Below are positions 1 to 9,107 of a stretch of DNA of 64,000 nt, piece after piece. The notes beneath the pieces were generated by a model. It saw nothing but the letters and a program-made list of their open reading frames with translations, had not been told where the DNA came from and made no database searches. Position 1 is the first letter of the stretch. Each line of letters begins with the position of its first letter. The position numbers and the translations under genes are program-made. Origin of the DNA: Cryomorphaceae bacterium (GTDB lineage Bacteria; Bacteroidota; Bacteroidia; Flavobacteriales_D; Sanyastnellaceae); the NCBI GenBank assembly GCA_016124575.1, contig WGNM01000016.1, positions 165,478 through 229,477 of the forward strand, given 5' to 3'.

Positions 1-1251
1 CATACCTATTCGAAAGGCGACGATCAATTCCCTGTGCATTCGCCGGCTGCTATCACCCACGGTAAGGGAGCCTATTGTTGGGATGTAGACGGAAACAAAT
101 TCCTCGACACCTTGATGGGATTGACATCTGTTTCTTTGGGACATGCCTACGAGCCCGTCATTGCTCGGGTTCGCGAAGAATTGGAGCGTGGATCGAATTT
201 TTCTCGTCCATCAGTGCTTGAGCGCGAGATGGCAGAGCGTTTTTTGGCTTTGGTGCCGCAGCACGACATGATCAAGTATGCGAAAAACGGATCAGTGGTG
301 ACCACCGCTGCCATTAAATTGGCAAGAGCTTACACAGGAAGAACTCTGATTGCTCGTCCGGCAGAGCACCCCTTCTACTCATACGACGATTGGTTTATAG
401 GCTCTACAGCATGTGATTTCGGCGTACCGCGGGAGATCAAGAACATGACAGTCATGTACAAACAAGACGACTTAGCCGATTTGGAGCGCTTGTTCAACGA
501 ATACCCTGGCCAGGTTGCATGTGTGATAAGTGAGCCAGAGAAGTGGATACCGCTTGAAGACGACTTTTATCAGAAAGCCATAAAGCTTGCTCATGACCAC
601 GGCGTGTTGTGGATCATGGACGAGATGATTACCGGATTTAAGACCGACTATCCGGGAAGCATAAAAAAATTCAACGCCGAGCCCGACATGGCAACATGGG
701 GAAAAGGAATTGCAAATGGATTTTCATTTTGTGCCCTGACGGGAAAGAAAGAGATCATGGAGTTGGGCGGTATAAACCGTGAAGGAAAGCCAAAACTCTT
801 TTTGGTTAGCACCACTCACGGAGGAGAAACACATGCCATTGCTGCAGGCTTAGCGACCATGACCGTTTTCGAAAACGAACCCGTGATAGCACACAACCAC
901 AAAATTGGCGACCATTTTATTTCGGGAGCAAAACAACTCATTGAAAAACATGGCTTGCAAGACATTTTGAAGCTTACCGGATTTAACTGGAGTGTTGGTT
1001 TGGCAGTGATGAATCGCGCAGGGCAGGCCGACATGGATTTGAGAACCCTTTTCATGCAAGAAATGATTCAACGCGGGATTTTGTACCAAGGCATTTTATC
1101 GCCGTGTTATTCTCATACCGTAGAAGATATCGATTGGATGCTTGCAGCATTTGATGAAAGTTGTGACGTATTGAATCGCGGATTGGAAGACGGGGTGCAT
1201 AAACACCTTGTTGGTCCGTCGATAAAACCTGTATTTAGAAAATTCAATTAA
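1..1251 (+). CDS. Class-III PLP aminotransferase, glutamate-1-semialdehyde aminomutase-like (5' partial)
   Basis: The reading frame is open from base 1, so the N-terminus lies upstream of the window; 416 residues are visible. The protein is a class-III (fold type I) PLP-dependent aminotransferase resembling glutamate-1-semialdehyde 2,1-aminomutase. The PLP lysine is in the motif WGKGIANG (Lys235 counted from the window start), preceded by the cofactor-binding Asp in IMDEMITGF. The usual N-S/G-x-E-A-T segment is altered to KNGSVVTTAAIKLARA. Because it is followed by an SDR and NeuB, I infer that it aminates a keto-sugar precursor of the surface glycan and not a tetrapyrrole intermediate. The stop TAA overlaps the next start (TAATG at 1249-1253). 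The sugar substrate cannot be told from sequence. Confidence 0.85.
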   Translation, partial: HTYSKGDDQFPVHSPAAITHGKGAYCWDVDGNKFLDTLMGLTSVSLGHAYEPVIARVREELERGSNFSRPSVLEREMAERFLALVPQHDMIKYAKNGSVVTTAAIKLARAYTGRTLIARPAEHPFYSYDDWFIGSTACDFGVPREIKNMTVMYKQDDLADLERLFNEYPGQVACVISEPEKWIPLEDDFYQKAIKLAHDHGVLWIMDEMITGFKTDYPGSIKKFNAEPDMATWGKGIANGFSFCALTGKKEIMELGGINREGKPKLFLVSTTHGGETHAIAAGLATMTVFENEPVIAHNHKIGDHFISGAKQLIEKHGLQDILKLTGFNWSVGLAVMNRAGQADMDLRTLFMQEMIQRGILYQGILSPCYSHTVEDIDWMLAAFDESCDVLNRGLEDGVHKHLVGPSIKPVFRKFN

Positions 1252-2075
1252 TGGAACCATTGAGAACCACTGATGCCTTTGCAATTGACTTCAGAAAGAA
1301 GTTTGAATTGGGAGGTAAAGTTATCGTTGTAACAGGCGCTTGTGGCTTGGTTGGACGCGCTTTTTGCGAAGCCATTTCGCAGTTTGGCGGACATGTAGTT
1401 GCAGTAGATATTCCTGCTGCCGAGCCTGAGAAATTCGCCGCCGTTTTGGAAGAGCGCCATGGCCGCAAGATGCTTGGTGTTTCATTGAACGTTGGCGAAC
1501 GCGCAGAGGTAGAGCAATTAAAAGCCACAATTCTATCGAATTTTGACCGCATAGACGGTTTGGTGAATGCCCATCAGAACAAATCGCACCTCAAATTCGA
1601 GTCGTTTGAATGTGTTACCGATGACAATTGGGATACCGTTGTGCACATCAATCTAAAAGGCACTTTTTTGACTTGCCAGATATTGGGAAGTTGGATGGCA
1701 GAAAATGGGGGTGGCAGCATCATAAACATACCGTCGACGTATAGCGTAGTTGCTCCAAACCAAAACCTTTACAAAGGAACAAGTTTGGGTTGTCCGGCTG
1801 CATACAGCGCCTCGAAAGGCGGTATCGACGCGCTTTCGCGATATCTCGCATCCTACTGGGCGTCGCGAAAAGTACGCGTTAACATGATCACCCCGCATGG
1901 CGTGTGGAACAACCACGAAGCACAATTTGAAGAAAATTTCGCCCGATTCTCACCCATGGAGCGATTGAGCTACAACCATGAGGTAGCGGGCGCATTGATA
2001 TATTTACTTTCGGATGCATCATCTTATGTAACAGGCGACAACATGCTTGTGGAAGGTGGTTGGACCGTTTGGTGA
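1251..2075 (+). CDS. SDR-family oxidoreductase of the nonulosonate module
   Basis: This 274-residue protein is a classical short-chain dehydrogenase/reductase. The N-terminal NAD(P)-binding stretch reads VTGACGLVGRAF, a variant of TGxxxGxG. The catalytic residues Ser162, Tyr185 and Lys189 (YSASK) are present, and the C-terminus has the common VTGDNMLVEGGWTVW end. It shares one base with the upstream aminotransferase and is followed ten bases later by neuB. SDRs of this kind lie beside legionaminic-acid genes in Campylobacter (PtmA). I infer oxidation or reduction of a sugar hydroxyl in the NeuB substrate pathway; an acyl-carrier-protein reductase role is less likely in this context. Confidence 0.88.
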   Translation: MEPLRTTDAFAIDFRKKFELGGKVIVVTGACGLVGRAFCEAISQFGGHVVAVDIPAAEPEKFAAVLEERHGRKMLGVSLNVGERAEVEQLKATILSNFDRIDGLVNAHQNKSHLKFESFECVTDDNWDTVVHINLKGTFLTCQILGSWMAENGGGSIINIPSTYSVVAPNQNLYKGTSLGCPAAYSASKGGIDALSRYLASYWASRKVRVNMITPHGVWNNHEAQFEENFARFSPMERLSYNHEVAGALIYLLSDASSYVTGDNMLVEGGWTVW

Positions 2076-2085
2076 TACCAGCACT

Positions 2086-3138
2086 ATGAAACTAACTACA
2101 TTTTTGGATCAATATGATCCGCGTGTTTTGACACGACCATATATTATTGCGGAAGCAGGAGTGAATCATGAAGGGTCGATGGAATTGGCCAAACGACTCA
2201 TAGATGAAGCCGCTGAAGGAGGTGCTCATGCTATCAAGTTTCAGACCTACAAGGCTGAGACCATAGCGAGTAAAGACAGTCCGTACTACTGGGACATCAC
2301 CAAAGAGCCTACTCAATCGCAATTTGAGCTTTTCAAGAAATACGACTCATTTTGGAAGAACGAGTACGAAACCCTTGCGCGTTATTGCGAAACAGCCGGT
2401 ATTGAATTCATGAGTACCCCGTTTGATGTTGAGTCAGCTCATTTTTTGAATGACATGATGTCAGTATTTAAAATATCCTCATCCGACATCACCAACCTGC
2501 CCTTCATAGACATCATGTGTGGGTTTGGCAAACCGATTATTCTTTCTACCGGAGCATCGTATTTGTGGGAAGTACAGCAGGCTGTGGAGACCATAGAAAA
2601 GCATGGCAACAAACTGTGTTTGATGCATTGCGTTCTGAACTATCCGACACAAGATCCGAATGCGCATTTGGGCATGATAAAGTCGTTGATACGCCATTTC
2701 CCTGACCACGTGCCTGGATACAGTGACCATACCCTTCCGAAAGACATGGAAGTAATGAAGATGGCAACCTTGTTGGGTGCTGCCGTGATTGAAAAGCACT
2801 TCAGTCATGATAAGACCCTGCCGGGGAATGACCATTACCACGCCATGGACAAAGAAGACATGAAGCATTTCAACGCCATCATGGACCGCACCTTTGAGCT
2901 ACTGGGCAGTTTTAATCTCACAGCCTTGCCTGGCGAAGAGAAAGCCCGTCAAAATGCCCGTCGCAGTTTGGTTGCCAACAAAGAAATTCCGGCGGGCAAG
3001 AAAATTGAAGCCGCCGACCTTACGTGGAAACGTCCGGCAAAAGGAATCAGTCCGAGACACTACACCGAAGTGCTTGGCAAAACCGCAGCACGCGACATCA
3101 ACGAAGACGAAATACTACAGTGGAATGACCTACAATGA
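2086..3138 (+). CDS. neuB: NeuB-family nonulosonic acid synthase with C-terminal SAF domain
   Basis: This 350-residue protein belongs to the NeuB/LegI/PseI family, which condenses phosphoenolpyruvate with a six-carbon amino sugar to give a nine-carbon acid. The TIM-barrel part shows AEAGVNHEG (residues 22-30), STPFD, KISSSDITN and the two metal-binding histidines in SDHT (His215) and EKHF (His238), followed by PGNDHYHAMD. Residues from about 285 form the SAF/antifreeze-like domain (RRSLVANKEIPAGKKI). An in-frame ATG at 2047 exists, but it lies inside the SDR gene; the ATG at 2086 gives the normal N-terminus. The stop overlaps the next gene by 14 bases. Sialic, legionaminic and pseudaminic acid synthases cannot be separated by eye. 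Confidence 0.93.
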   Translation: MKLTTFLDQYDPRVLTRPYIIAEAGVNHEGSMELAKRLIDEAAEGGAHAIKFQTYKAETIASKDSPYYWDITKEPTQSQFELFKKYDSFWKNEYETLARYCETAGIEFMSTPFDVESAHFLNDMMSVFKISSSDITNLPFIDIMCGFGKPIILSTGASYLWEVQQAVETIEKHGNKLCLMHCVLNYPTQDPNAHLGMIKSLIRHFPDHVPGYSDHTLPKDMEVMKMATLLGAAVIEKHFSHDKTLPGNDHYHAMDKEDMKHFNAIMDRTFELLGSFNLTALPGEEKARQNARRSLVANKEIPAGKKIEAADLTWKRPAKGISPRHYTEVLGKTAARDINEDEILQWNDLQ

Positions 3139-4411
3139 GGAGCGAGCACAAGAAATAGAAGACTATTTTGACCGCTTGTGGCCCATTTGTCGGAGTCTCA
3201 CAGGGCAAGGAGTGCGCGATAGTTTGAAGATTCTCTCCGCATTGGTACCTATGGACATCCACCGCGTAAAAAGTGGGAGTCAGGTATTTGATTGGACCAT
3301 ACCCAAAGAGTGGAACATCCGCGCAGCGTATATAGAAACCCCTGACGGGCGGAGAATAGCCGACATAAGTAAAAACAACCTACATGTTATAAACTATTCG
3401 ACCCCTGTAAACGCTGAGATTGCCTATGCTGACCTTGTAAGTCGCATACGCACCCTACCTGATCAACCCGACGCCATACCTTATGTGACCTCATATTACA
3501 ACGAAACATGGGGCTTTTGTTTATCGCACAACGAGTTTAAAACACTGCCTACCGAGGGAGTTTACCGCGTTTTTATAGACAGCGAACTCACCGACGGATT
3601 TTTGGATTATGGCGAAGCAGTGTTGCCTGGCAGCAGCGATCAGGAAGTCCTTTTCTCGACCTACGTTTGTCATCCGAGCATGGCCAATAACGAATTGAGT
3701 GGCCCCTTGGTGCAAGCCTTTTTATACCGAGAGATCGCAAAAATCAAGAATCGTAAGTACACCTATCGATTTGTATTTGCTCCAGAGACCATTGGAGTAA
3801 TCGCATATCTCGACCGCATCGGTCAGCACCTCAAAGAAAAGCTAGTGGCTGGATATGTCATCACTTGCATTGGCGACCGAGGCGGGTTTACCTACAAACA
3901 GTCGAAATGGAAAGATTGTGCGGCCGACAGGATAGCCAAGCACGTTTTAAAGCACCAAGAAGAGCCCTTCGAGATAATACCCTTCAGCATAGGAGGCAGT
4001 GACGAGCGACAGTATTGTTCACCTGGCTTTAATTTACCTGTAGGATCGTTGATGCGCACCATGTACCAGCGCTTTGAGGAGTATCACACCTCCCTCGACA
4101 ACAAAGAATTCATATCGTTTCCGCATTTGGATCGCAGCGTAGCCGTTTACAGCCAAATCGTGAAGGCATTGGAATTAAACGAAACGTATGTAAACTCAAT
4201 TCCATACTGTGAGCCACAGCTCGGAAAACGGGGCATGTATCCATCCAGCATAAATCCAGATTTCCAGCGAGAATCAGTTCATAACCTCATGCATTTTTTA
4301 ACTTACGCCGATGGCCGGCACGATATGATAGAGATAGCTGAGTTGCGTGACCGATCGATTTTCGACTTCGCAGACATCATTCATCTTTGTCGTGAAAAAG
4401 GCCTCATTTAA
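3125..4411 (+). CDS. DUF4910 aminopeptidase-like protein
   Basis: This 428-residue protein matches the DUF4910/DUF2172 family, which has a peptidase M28-like fold and is often found in polysaccharide loci. Visible landmarks are the N-terminal FDRLWPICRSLTGQGVRDSL, the metal-site segments VCHPSMANNELSGP and APETIGVIAYL, and GGSDERQYCSPGFNLPVGS followed by EEYHTSLDN, consistent with a zinc hydrolase core. A C-terminal winged-helix-like part follows. The start at 3125 lies inside the end of neuB (14-base overlap); the longer upstream reading is the neuB gene in another frame. A role as de-N-acylase or amide hydrolase on the sugar precursor is inferred from context only; the family's biochemical function is not settled to my knowledge. 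Confidence 0.85.
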   Translation: MTYNEERAQEIEDYFDRLWPICRSLTGQGVRDSLKILSALVPMDIHRVKSGSQVFDWTIPKEWNIRAAYIETPDGRRIADISKNNLHVINYSTPVNAEIAYADLVSRIRTLPDQPDAIPYVTSYYNETWGFCLSHNEFKTLPTEGVYRVFIDSELTDGFLDYGEAVLPGSSDQEVLFSTYVCHPSMANNELSGPLVQAFLYREIAKIKNRKYTYRFVFAPETIGVIAYLDRIGQHLKEKLVAGYVITCIGDRGGFTYKQSKWKDCAADRIAKHVLKHQEEPFEIIPFSIGGSDERQYCSPGFNLPVGSLMRTMYQRFEEYHTSLDNKEFISFPHLDRSVAVYSQIVKALELNETYVNSIPYCEPQLGKRGMYPSSINPDFQRESVHNLMHFLTYADGRHDMIEIAELRDRSIFDFADIIHLCREKGLI

Positions 4412-4413
4412 GT

Positions 4414-5877
4414 ATGTTAAAATTCATTTTTAAAAATGCTGCCCTTTATACCATAGCGAACCAGATTCCCATGTTCGCGAATTTGATATTGCTTCCCATT
4501 ATTAGCAAATTTCTCAACAAAGAAGATTACTACATATTTGGAACCGTGCTCGCATATGGAGGAGTAATCAGTGTTTTTAGCAATTTCGGCTTGATACCCT
4601 CCTTTCAGAACGCCTTTTTCAAAGAGCGGGAAAATTTTAAATCTAGATATGGAGATTTGATGTACTTCTTAATTCGGTATCGCATTTTGTATACCGCCGT
4701 GCTTGCAACAGTGATTTACACATTCTTCAAAGACGATTTAACACCCGGTAGGCTTTTCGCTGTTATCTTCTTGTATGTCACCCCTTCTATGTTCTTAGAC
4801 TTGTATAAAACCTTAGGATTGCGATATTATCAGTTCAACCACCGACATTCAGAAGTCCATAAAATTACACTTCTAAGCGGTATAATTACAGTTATCTCAA
4901 CCTTCACAACCGTTTATATCCTCGAGCTACATTACTTCGGTTGGTTTATTTCCTTGTTCATTGGAAACGTCTTTCAGGGCATGTATTTCAGGTACAAGCT
5001 GCGCACCGTAGAGCAACTATTGCCAGCTAAAGATCCCGACAGAGCATATATTAAATCATGCATACGTTTTGGGCTGCCCACCATACCGCACAACTACAGC
5101 AGTTATTTATTAAACACCGCCGACCGATTGATATTGGATCAGTATAAAACCGCTGGCGACGTGCAAAGCGGCGACATAGGCCTGTATAACGTAGCGTATG
5201 GATTTGCAGGTTATTTCGACAATTTGAACGGACAAATAAACAGCGTAGTATCGCCCATATACTTCGACATGTTTGCTAGAAACGACAACAAAGCCAACCA
5301 CATCGTAAGACAAATGACCTTCGTTTGGTTTGCGATAATACTTGCCATGGCATTTTTGCTCTCCATTTGGTCGAAAGAGATCTTTTATTTGCTGTACATT
5401 CAGAATACCGATCAATTGCAAGACGCATATAAGTATTCTATATTTCTATTTATGGCATTTACATATCGCCCCATGTATGTGGCTGCTGTAGACAGAGCCA
5501 TCTTCAACGAACGCTCATTAGGTCTGTTAAAAATATCACTTGCAGCTGGCATTCTAAACGTAGTTTTAAATATCATATTTATTCCATTCTACGGAGTACA
5601 GGCGGCCATATTCGCTACCTTTTTGGCTTATATGTACCAAGGATTTTCAGGGCATTTTTTCAAAGATTTCAGAAAGTACATCACCTTGAAGTATTATCCC
5701 ATAGTCATGCTGCTCATCATCTTTCTTGTTAGTGCAGCAGCGTGGTGGATAGTCGAATTTGCGATTTTATCGAAAGTCCTATTAACGGCCACATTGCTAC
5801 TGGGTATTGTCATCTTCTATTACAAATTCGGAAAATCGTTCATTTCAAACCTCAACCACGTGAAGCACCATGGCTGA
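4414..5877 (+). CDS. wzx: Wzx-type lipid-linked oligosaccharide flippase
   Basis: This 487-residue integral membrane protein has about 12 to 14 hydrophobic segments spread over its whole length, typical of the MOP/PST superfamily (polysaccharide biosynthesis proteins). The N-terminus (AALYTIANQIPMFANLILLP) and the central LNTADRLILDQY motif are characteristic of Wzx flippases. It should move undecaprenyl-diphosphate-linked repeat units from the cytoplasmic to the periplasmic face of the inner membrane. It starts two bases after the DUF4910 gene and overlaps the next gene by eight bases. It is the only flippase in the cluster, so it presumably serves the whole polymer. Confidence 0.92.
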   Translation: MLKFIFKNAALYTIANQIPMFANLILLPIISKFLNKEDYYIFGTVLAYGGVISVFSNFGLIPSFQNAFFKERENFKSRYGDLMYFLIRYRILYTAVLATVIYTFFKDDLTPGRLFAVIFLYVTPSMFLDLYKTLGLRYYQFNHRHSEVHKITLLSGIITVISTFTTVYILELHYFGWFISLFIGNVFQGMYFRYKLRTVEQLLPAKDPDRAYIKSCIRFGLPTIPHNYSSYLLNTADRLILDQYKTAGDVQSGDIGLYNVAYGFAGYFDNLNGQINSVVSPIYFDMFARNDNKANHIVRQMTFVWFAIILAMAFLLSIWSKEIFYLLYIQNTDQLQDAYKYSIFLFMAFTYRPMYVAAVDRAIFNERSLGLLKISLAAGILNVVLNIIFIPFYGVQAAIFATFLAYMYQGFSGHFFKDFRKYITLKYYPIVMLLIIFLVSAAAWWIVEFAILSKVLLTATLLLGIVIFYYKFGKSFISNLNHVKHHG

Positions 5878-7255
5878 TGCACTCTTCACCACCTTAAATT
5901 CCTTTGTGGAAGGAAAATTGAACGACCCTGAGCTTACGCAAGGACGCCAATTCAACTATTATAAAGTTGTACAGCACGCCCTAGTTTATTCGCAACTAAA
6001 CGCCAACAACAAACTCATAGCCAACAACATAGGCAAACCTGTATTTCAACAGCGCGCCAAGTATAGGCTGAAAGGACTTTTACGAAACACACCTCCTGTT
6101 GAGAAACTTTCAACCTACCTAATCATTGAAGGCGGCAGGGCCGTGAAAGACGAGCGAGGAGAATACGTTTCTGTATTTTTTCACCACATCAAATCATTGT
6201 TTAGGCGAACAGAGTACAGTATTGTGGAGAATCGAGTGCAATCGGAATTGGAAGAATACGACGTGCACCTTTCAGCATTGCAGCAATTGGGCAATCGGTC
6301 ATTGGCAAAAGAAGAAATTGTCATTTTGCGCGACATCAACCACGTTTATCGCAAGCTAGAGACATCGAAAAACTTCACAGAGGTCGAATTGCGTTACATC
6401 TCCAGCGCCTTTCACATCTTCTTCGAAGACTACCACCGGTATTACCAGTTGCTCGATGGATCGGAAGTTAAGATCGTGTTCAGCGAATCGCATTATCACA
6501 AAGAAGGGCTGATAGCTGCAGCCAAGCAAAAAGGCATACTGTTCATAGAATTGCAGCACGGATTGATCTCCCGGAAAGACCTTTATTACGTTTACGGCCA
6601 GCACCTTCGCGCCCATGCTGACAAAGCACTTTTCCCCGACAAAGTTTTCGTTTTTGGAGCATATTGGAAATCGATGCTACTTGATGGCAGCGAGCATGAC
6701 CCGGAGAACATTATAGTCACTGGTGACTATAGTTATTCTCAGACAAAAGAGATTACTGGCGACAAGCAAAACATCATTTTTATTGGCGCGCAGAAAAACA
6801 TGGGAGAGTATTACGTGCCCTACATACAATTTCTGCTCGACAGCATAATACCGCAGCATCCCGAATGGGAAGTTTGGGTGAAGCTGCACCCTTTTGAGAA
6901 AGATCCTGCGCAATACCATCAGTTGGCGCAACACCCGAAACTGAAGATTTTCGGCAACGAATCTAGTCTGCACCACATTTTAAGTGTTTGTAAGATCCAA
7001 ATCAGCATTTACAGCACCACCTTTTACGACGCTTTGGGCTATGACGTCTTAAATTTATCGTTGCAATCGTATTCACAAAGTGCTGATTACGCAGCCGACA
7101 TGGTGCACGAAGGCATAGCCTTAGCCTTGGCAATTGGCGAAGACCCCGTAGAGAAATATGCCACGACAGGAATTCAATCGATGCTTTCGAGAGAAGACAT
7201 TTACGCCACCTTCGACCCGGATAACTTCAAAAAAATCATCATAGAATTAAGTTGA
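5870..7255 (+). CDS. Putative GT-B-like surface carbohydrate transferase with QHG and HP motifs
   Basis: I do not recognise this 461-residue soluble protein with certainty. The N-terminal half has no obvious motif. The middle contains ELQHGLISRKDLYYVYG (QHG at 229-231). The C-terminal half looks like the nucleotide-sugar-binding domain of a GT-B enzyme: NIIFIGAQKNMGEYY, then VWVKLHPFEKD (His340-Pro341), then ISIYSTTFYDAL. The K-x-HP followed by S-T-T pattern occurs in CDP-glycerol transferases and in several bacterial CMP-sialyltransferase families. Lying directly after neuB, DUF4910 and wzx, it is a candidate transferase for the nonulosonic acid. It overlaps wzx by eight bases and is followed by a 67-base gap. 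Confidence 0.6.
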   Translation: MADALFTTLNSFVEGKLNDPELTQGRQFNYYKVVQHALVYSQLNANNKLIANNIGKPVFQQRAKYRLKGLLRNTPPVEKLSTYLIIEGGRAVKDERGEYVSVFFHHIKSLFRRTEYSIVENRVQSELEEYDVHLSALQQLGNRSLAKEEIVILRDINHVYRKLETSKNFTEVELRYISSAFHIFFEDYHRYYQLLDGSEVKIVFSESHYHKEGLIAAAKQKGILFIELQHGLISRKDLYYVYGQHLRAHADKALFPDKVFVFGAYWKSMLLDGSEHDPENIIVTGDYSYSQTKEITGDKQNIIFIGAQKNMGEYYVPYIQFLLDSIIPQHPEWEVWVKLHPFEKDPAQYHQLAQHPKLKIFGNESSLHHILSVCKIQISIYSTTFYDALGYDVLNLSLQSYSQSADYAADMVHEGIALALAIGEDPVEKYATTGIQSMLSREDIYATFDPDNFKKIIIELS

Positions 7256-7322
7256 TGTGATTTTTCCTTAACTTTCAGACACAGCAGGTTGTTGACCTCA
7301 ACCAAACTAACTCTTGAAGATA

Positions 7323-9011
7323 ATGAAAAAGCACATTTTGGGATTAACCACGATGCTTATTAGCCTATTTTCCATTGGCCAGGAAAATCCGGGTACAGCA
7401 GTAAACATAGTACTTTCCGATTATTTATTCAACACATACAACAGCGTTTCATGCACCACCGCAAGTGGCAGTTTGGGAAGCTCTGGTTCTGGTGTTGCAG
7501 TTTGTGCTGGTACCGATGCAAACGACGTTTGGTATCGTTTCACCTCGAACACACAGGCGGTTCGGATATCAGGAACTACATCGACATTTGATATGGTTTT
7601 GGAAATAATTGCAGTAACAGGAATGACGAGTATGGCCTGTCAAGACGCCGTTGCTGGAGTTGGAGGAGAGACACTACGTGCTTCAGGCCTAACAATTGGC
7701 CAAGACTATTATTTGCGGATACATTCTAGCAACGGAACTGCTGGTTCGTTCAGTTTTTGTGCTGAATACCTCCCTTCCGCATCTGTGCGAAACGGCTGGT
7801 ACCCTGTTTTCACCCCAGACGACGGACTTCCAGGATATAAAATCAATCAGAACGTTGTCCGCACTACATACACCCCCTTCAACGGCCTAATTCAAGGAAC
7901 AAGATGGATGTTTGAGGACACTTCAAACGGGGATCAGTTCGTATATACCGTGACTGGAACCAATGGCGTAGTTAGTTTGAATACCATCGGCGGCTTGTGT
8001 TTTGGAAAAACATACGATGTTTCCGTTGAACTTAGGGTCGACAATTTTTGGTGTGGATATTCAGTAGTTCGGCAGATCTACACGGAAGCTGTCCCTACTA
8101 CCACCGTTGAGCCAGCCTATGTTGGTCTAACATACGATTTAAGTCAAGACATAAAAGCGATTTTTGTAGGGTCAGGACAGAACTTAGAATGGCGATTCAT
8201 TACGAACAACAACAACGACACCATATTGCATTCTGGCCTTAACTCATCTAGCCACGCCTATTTCAGCGACATGGATTGCATGCGCTACAACCGCATTTAT
8301 ACCGTTGAGGTGCGAGCTGAGTATTGCGGCGTTTTTGGACCCTGGAGTGCACCTGTTGTTATCATCATAGAGCCTTTGCCCTATGTCAACGTCTTGCCAC
8401 AATATTGCAACACCACCCAATTTCCTGGTGTGACCTTAATTTGCGACTTTCTTGAGATTGTAGATTCCTACGCCTGGCAGCTCACCCCTATTCAAGAAGG
8501 CGACCCCACCATGACCCCCATTGGTCCGGCCATTGTGACCTATTCTGTGAATACTACAGCCCTCTACTTGTTACCATTGGGATTGCAGTTCGGAACGACC
8601 TACCGCGTTGGAGTAAAGCCCCTACTCGGGACACTTGACTCATGCAACGACCCACAAGAAGGAGATTATGGATTCTTTTGTCCGATTACTATAGGAAATC
8701 CAACTGCACCTCCAATTCTTCCGCGCAGCGTATATTTTGACAGCGATGCCCGTATTGGAGAATTGGGAGTGTTCCCAAATCCAACAACCAATGGAATGGT
8801 AACCCTATCATTGCAAGACATACATGTATCTGGAGAGGGAAGCGTAGAAGTATACGACCTACAAGGAAAGCTTGTCTGCGCCGACTATTTTGCCGCATTG
8901 GAAGAAGCCACTTTCATCGAATTAAACTTGAGTGATCAGGCGCCAGGCAAATACAACATCGTGCTTCACGGCAATGGATTTAAGCAAAGCACATCTGTTG
9001 TGGTTCAATAA
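7323..9011 (+). CDS. T9SS type-A cargo protein embedded in the glycan cluster
   Basis: This is a 562-residue exported protein. A signal peptide (KKHILGLTTMLISLFSIGQ) is followed by a pre-peptidase C-terminal-like domain at about 20-150 (DVWYRF, then DYYLRIHSS, then SFSFCAEYL), then two or more beta-sandwich modules of about 110 residues that share G-x-x-W-x-F and Y-x-V-x-V patterns. The last 80 residues are a T9SS type-A sorting domain: LGVFPNPTTNGMVTLSL, VYDLQGKLV, and a PGKYNIVL hairpin. I chose ATG 7323 over the TTG at 7314 because it puts the basic n-region first. The product should be exported by Sec and T9SS and anchored on the cell surface. Why it lies between glycan genes is unclear. 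Confidence 0.88.
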   Translation: MKKHILGLTTMLISLFSIGQENPGTAVNIVLSDYLFNTYNSVSCTTASGSLGSSGSGVAVCAGTDANDVWYRFTSNTQAVRISGTTSTFDMVLEIIAVTGMTSMACQDAVAGVGGETLRASGLTIGQDYYLRIHSSNGTAGSFSFCAEYLPSASVRNGWYPVFTPDDGLPGYKINQNVVRTTYTPFNGLIQGTRWMFEDTSNGDQFVYTVTGTNGVVSLNTIGGLCFGKTYDVSVELRVDNFWCGYSVVRQIYTEAVPTTTVEPAYVGLTYDLSQDIKAIFVGSGQNLEWRFITNNNNDTILHSGLNSSSHAYFSDMDCMRYNRIYTVEVRAEYCGVFGPWSAPVVIIIEPLPYVNVLPQYCNTTQFPGVTLICDFLEIVDSYAWQLTPIQEGDPTMTPIGPAIVTYSVNTTALYLLPLGLQFGTTYRVGVKPLLGTLDSCNDPQEGDYGFFCPITIGNPTAPPILPRSVYFDSDARIGELGVFPNPTTNGMVTLSLQDIHVSGEGSVEVYDLQGKLVCADYFAALEEATFIELNLSDQAPGKYNIVLHGNGFKQSTSVVVQ

Positions 9012-9107
9012 CTAGAAAAGTGAATTAGAATTGTTAGAAACTTACGCCTCCGACTGGTCATTTTCCGAGGTCAAAACGGCAATTTTGCATTGGAAACGAA
9101 TCCATTG

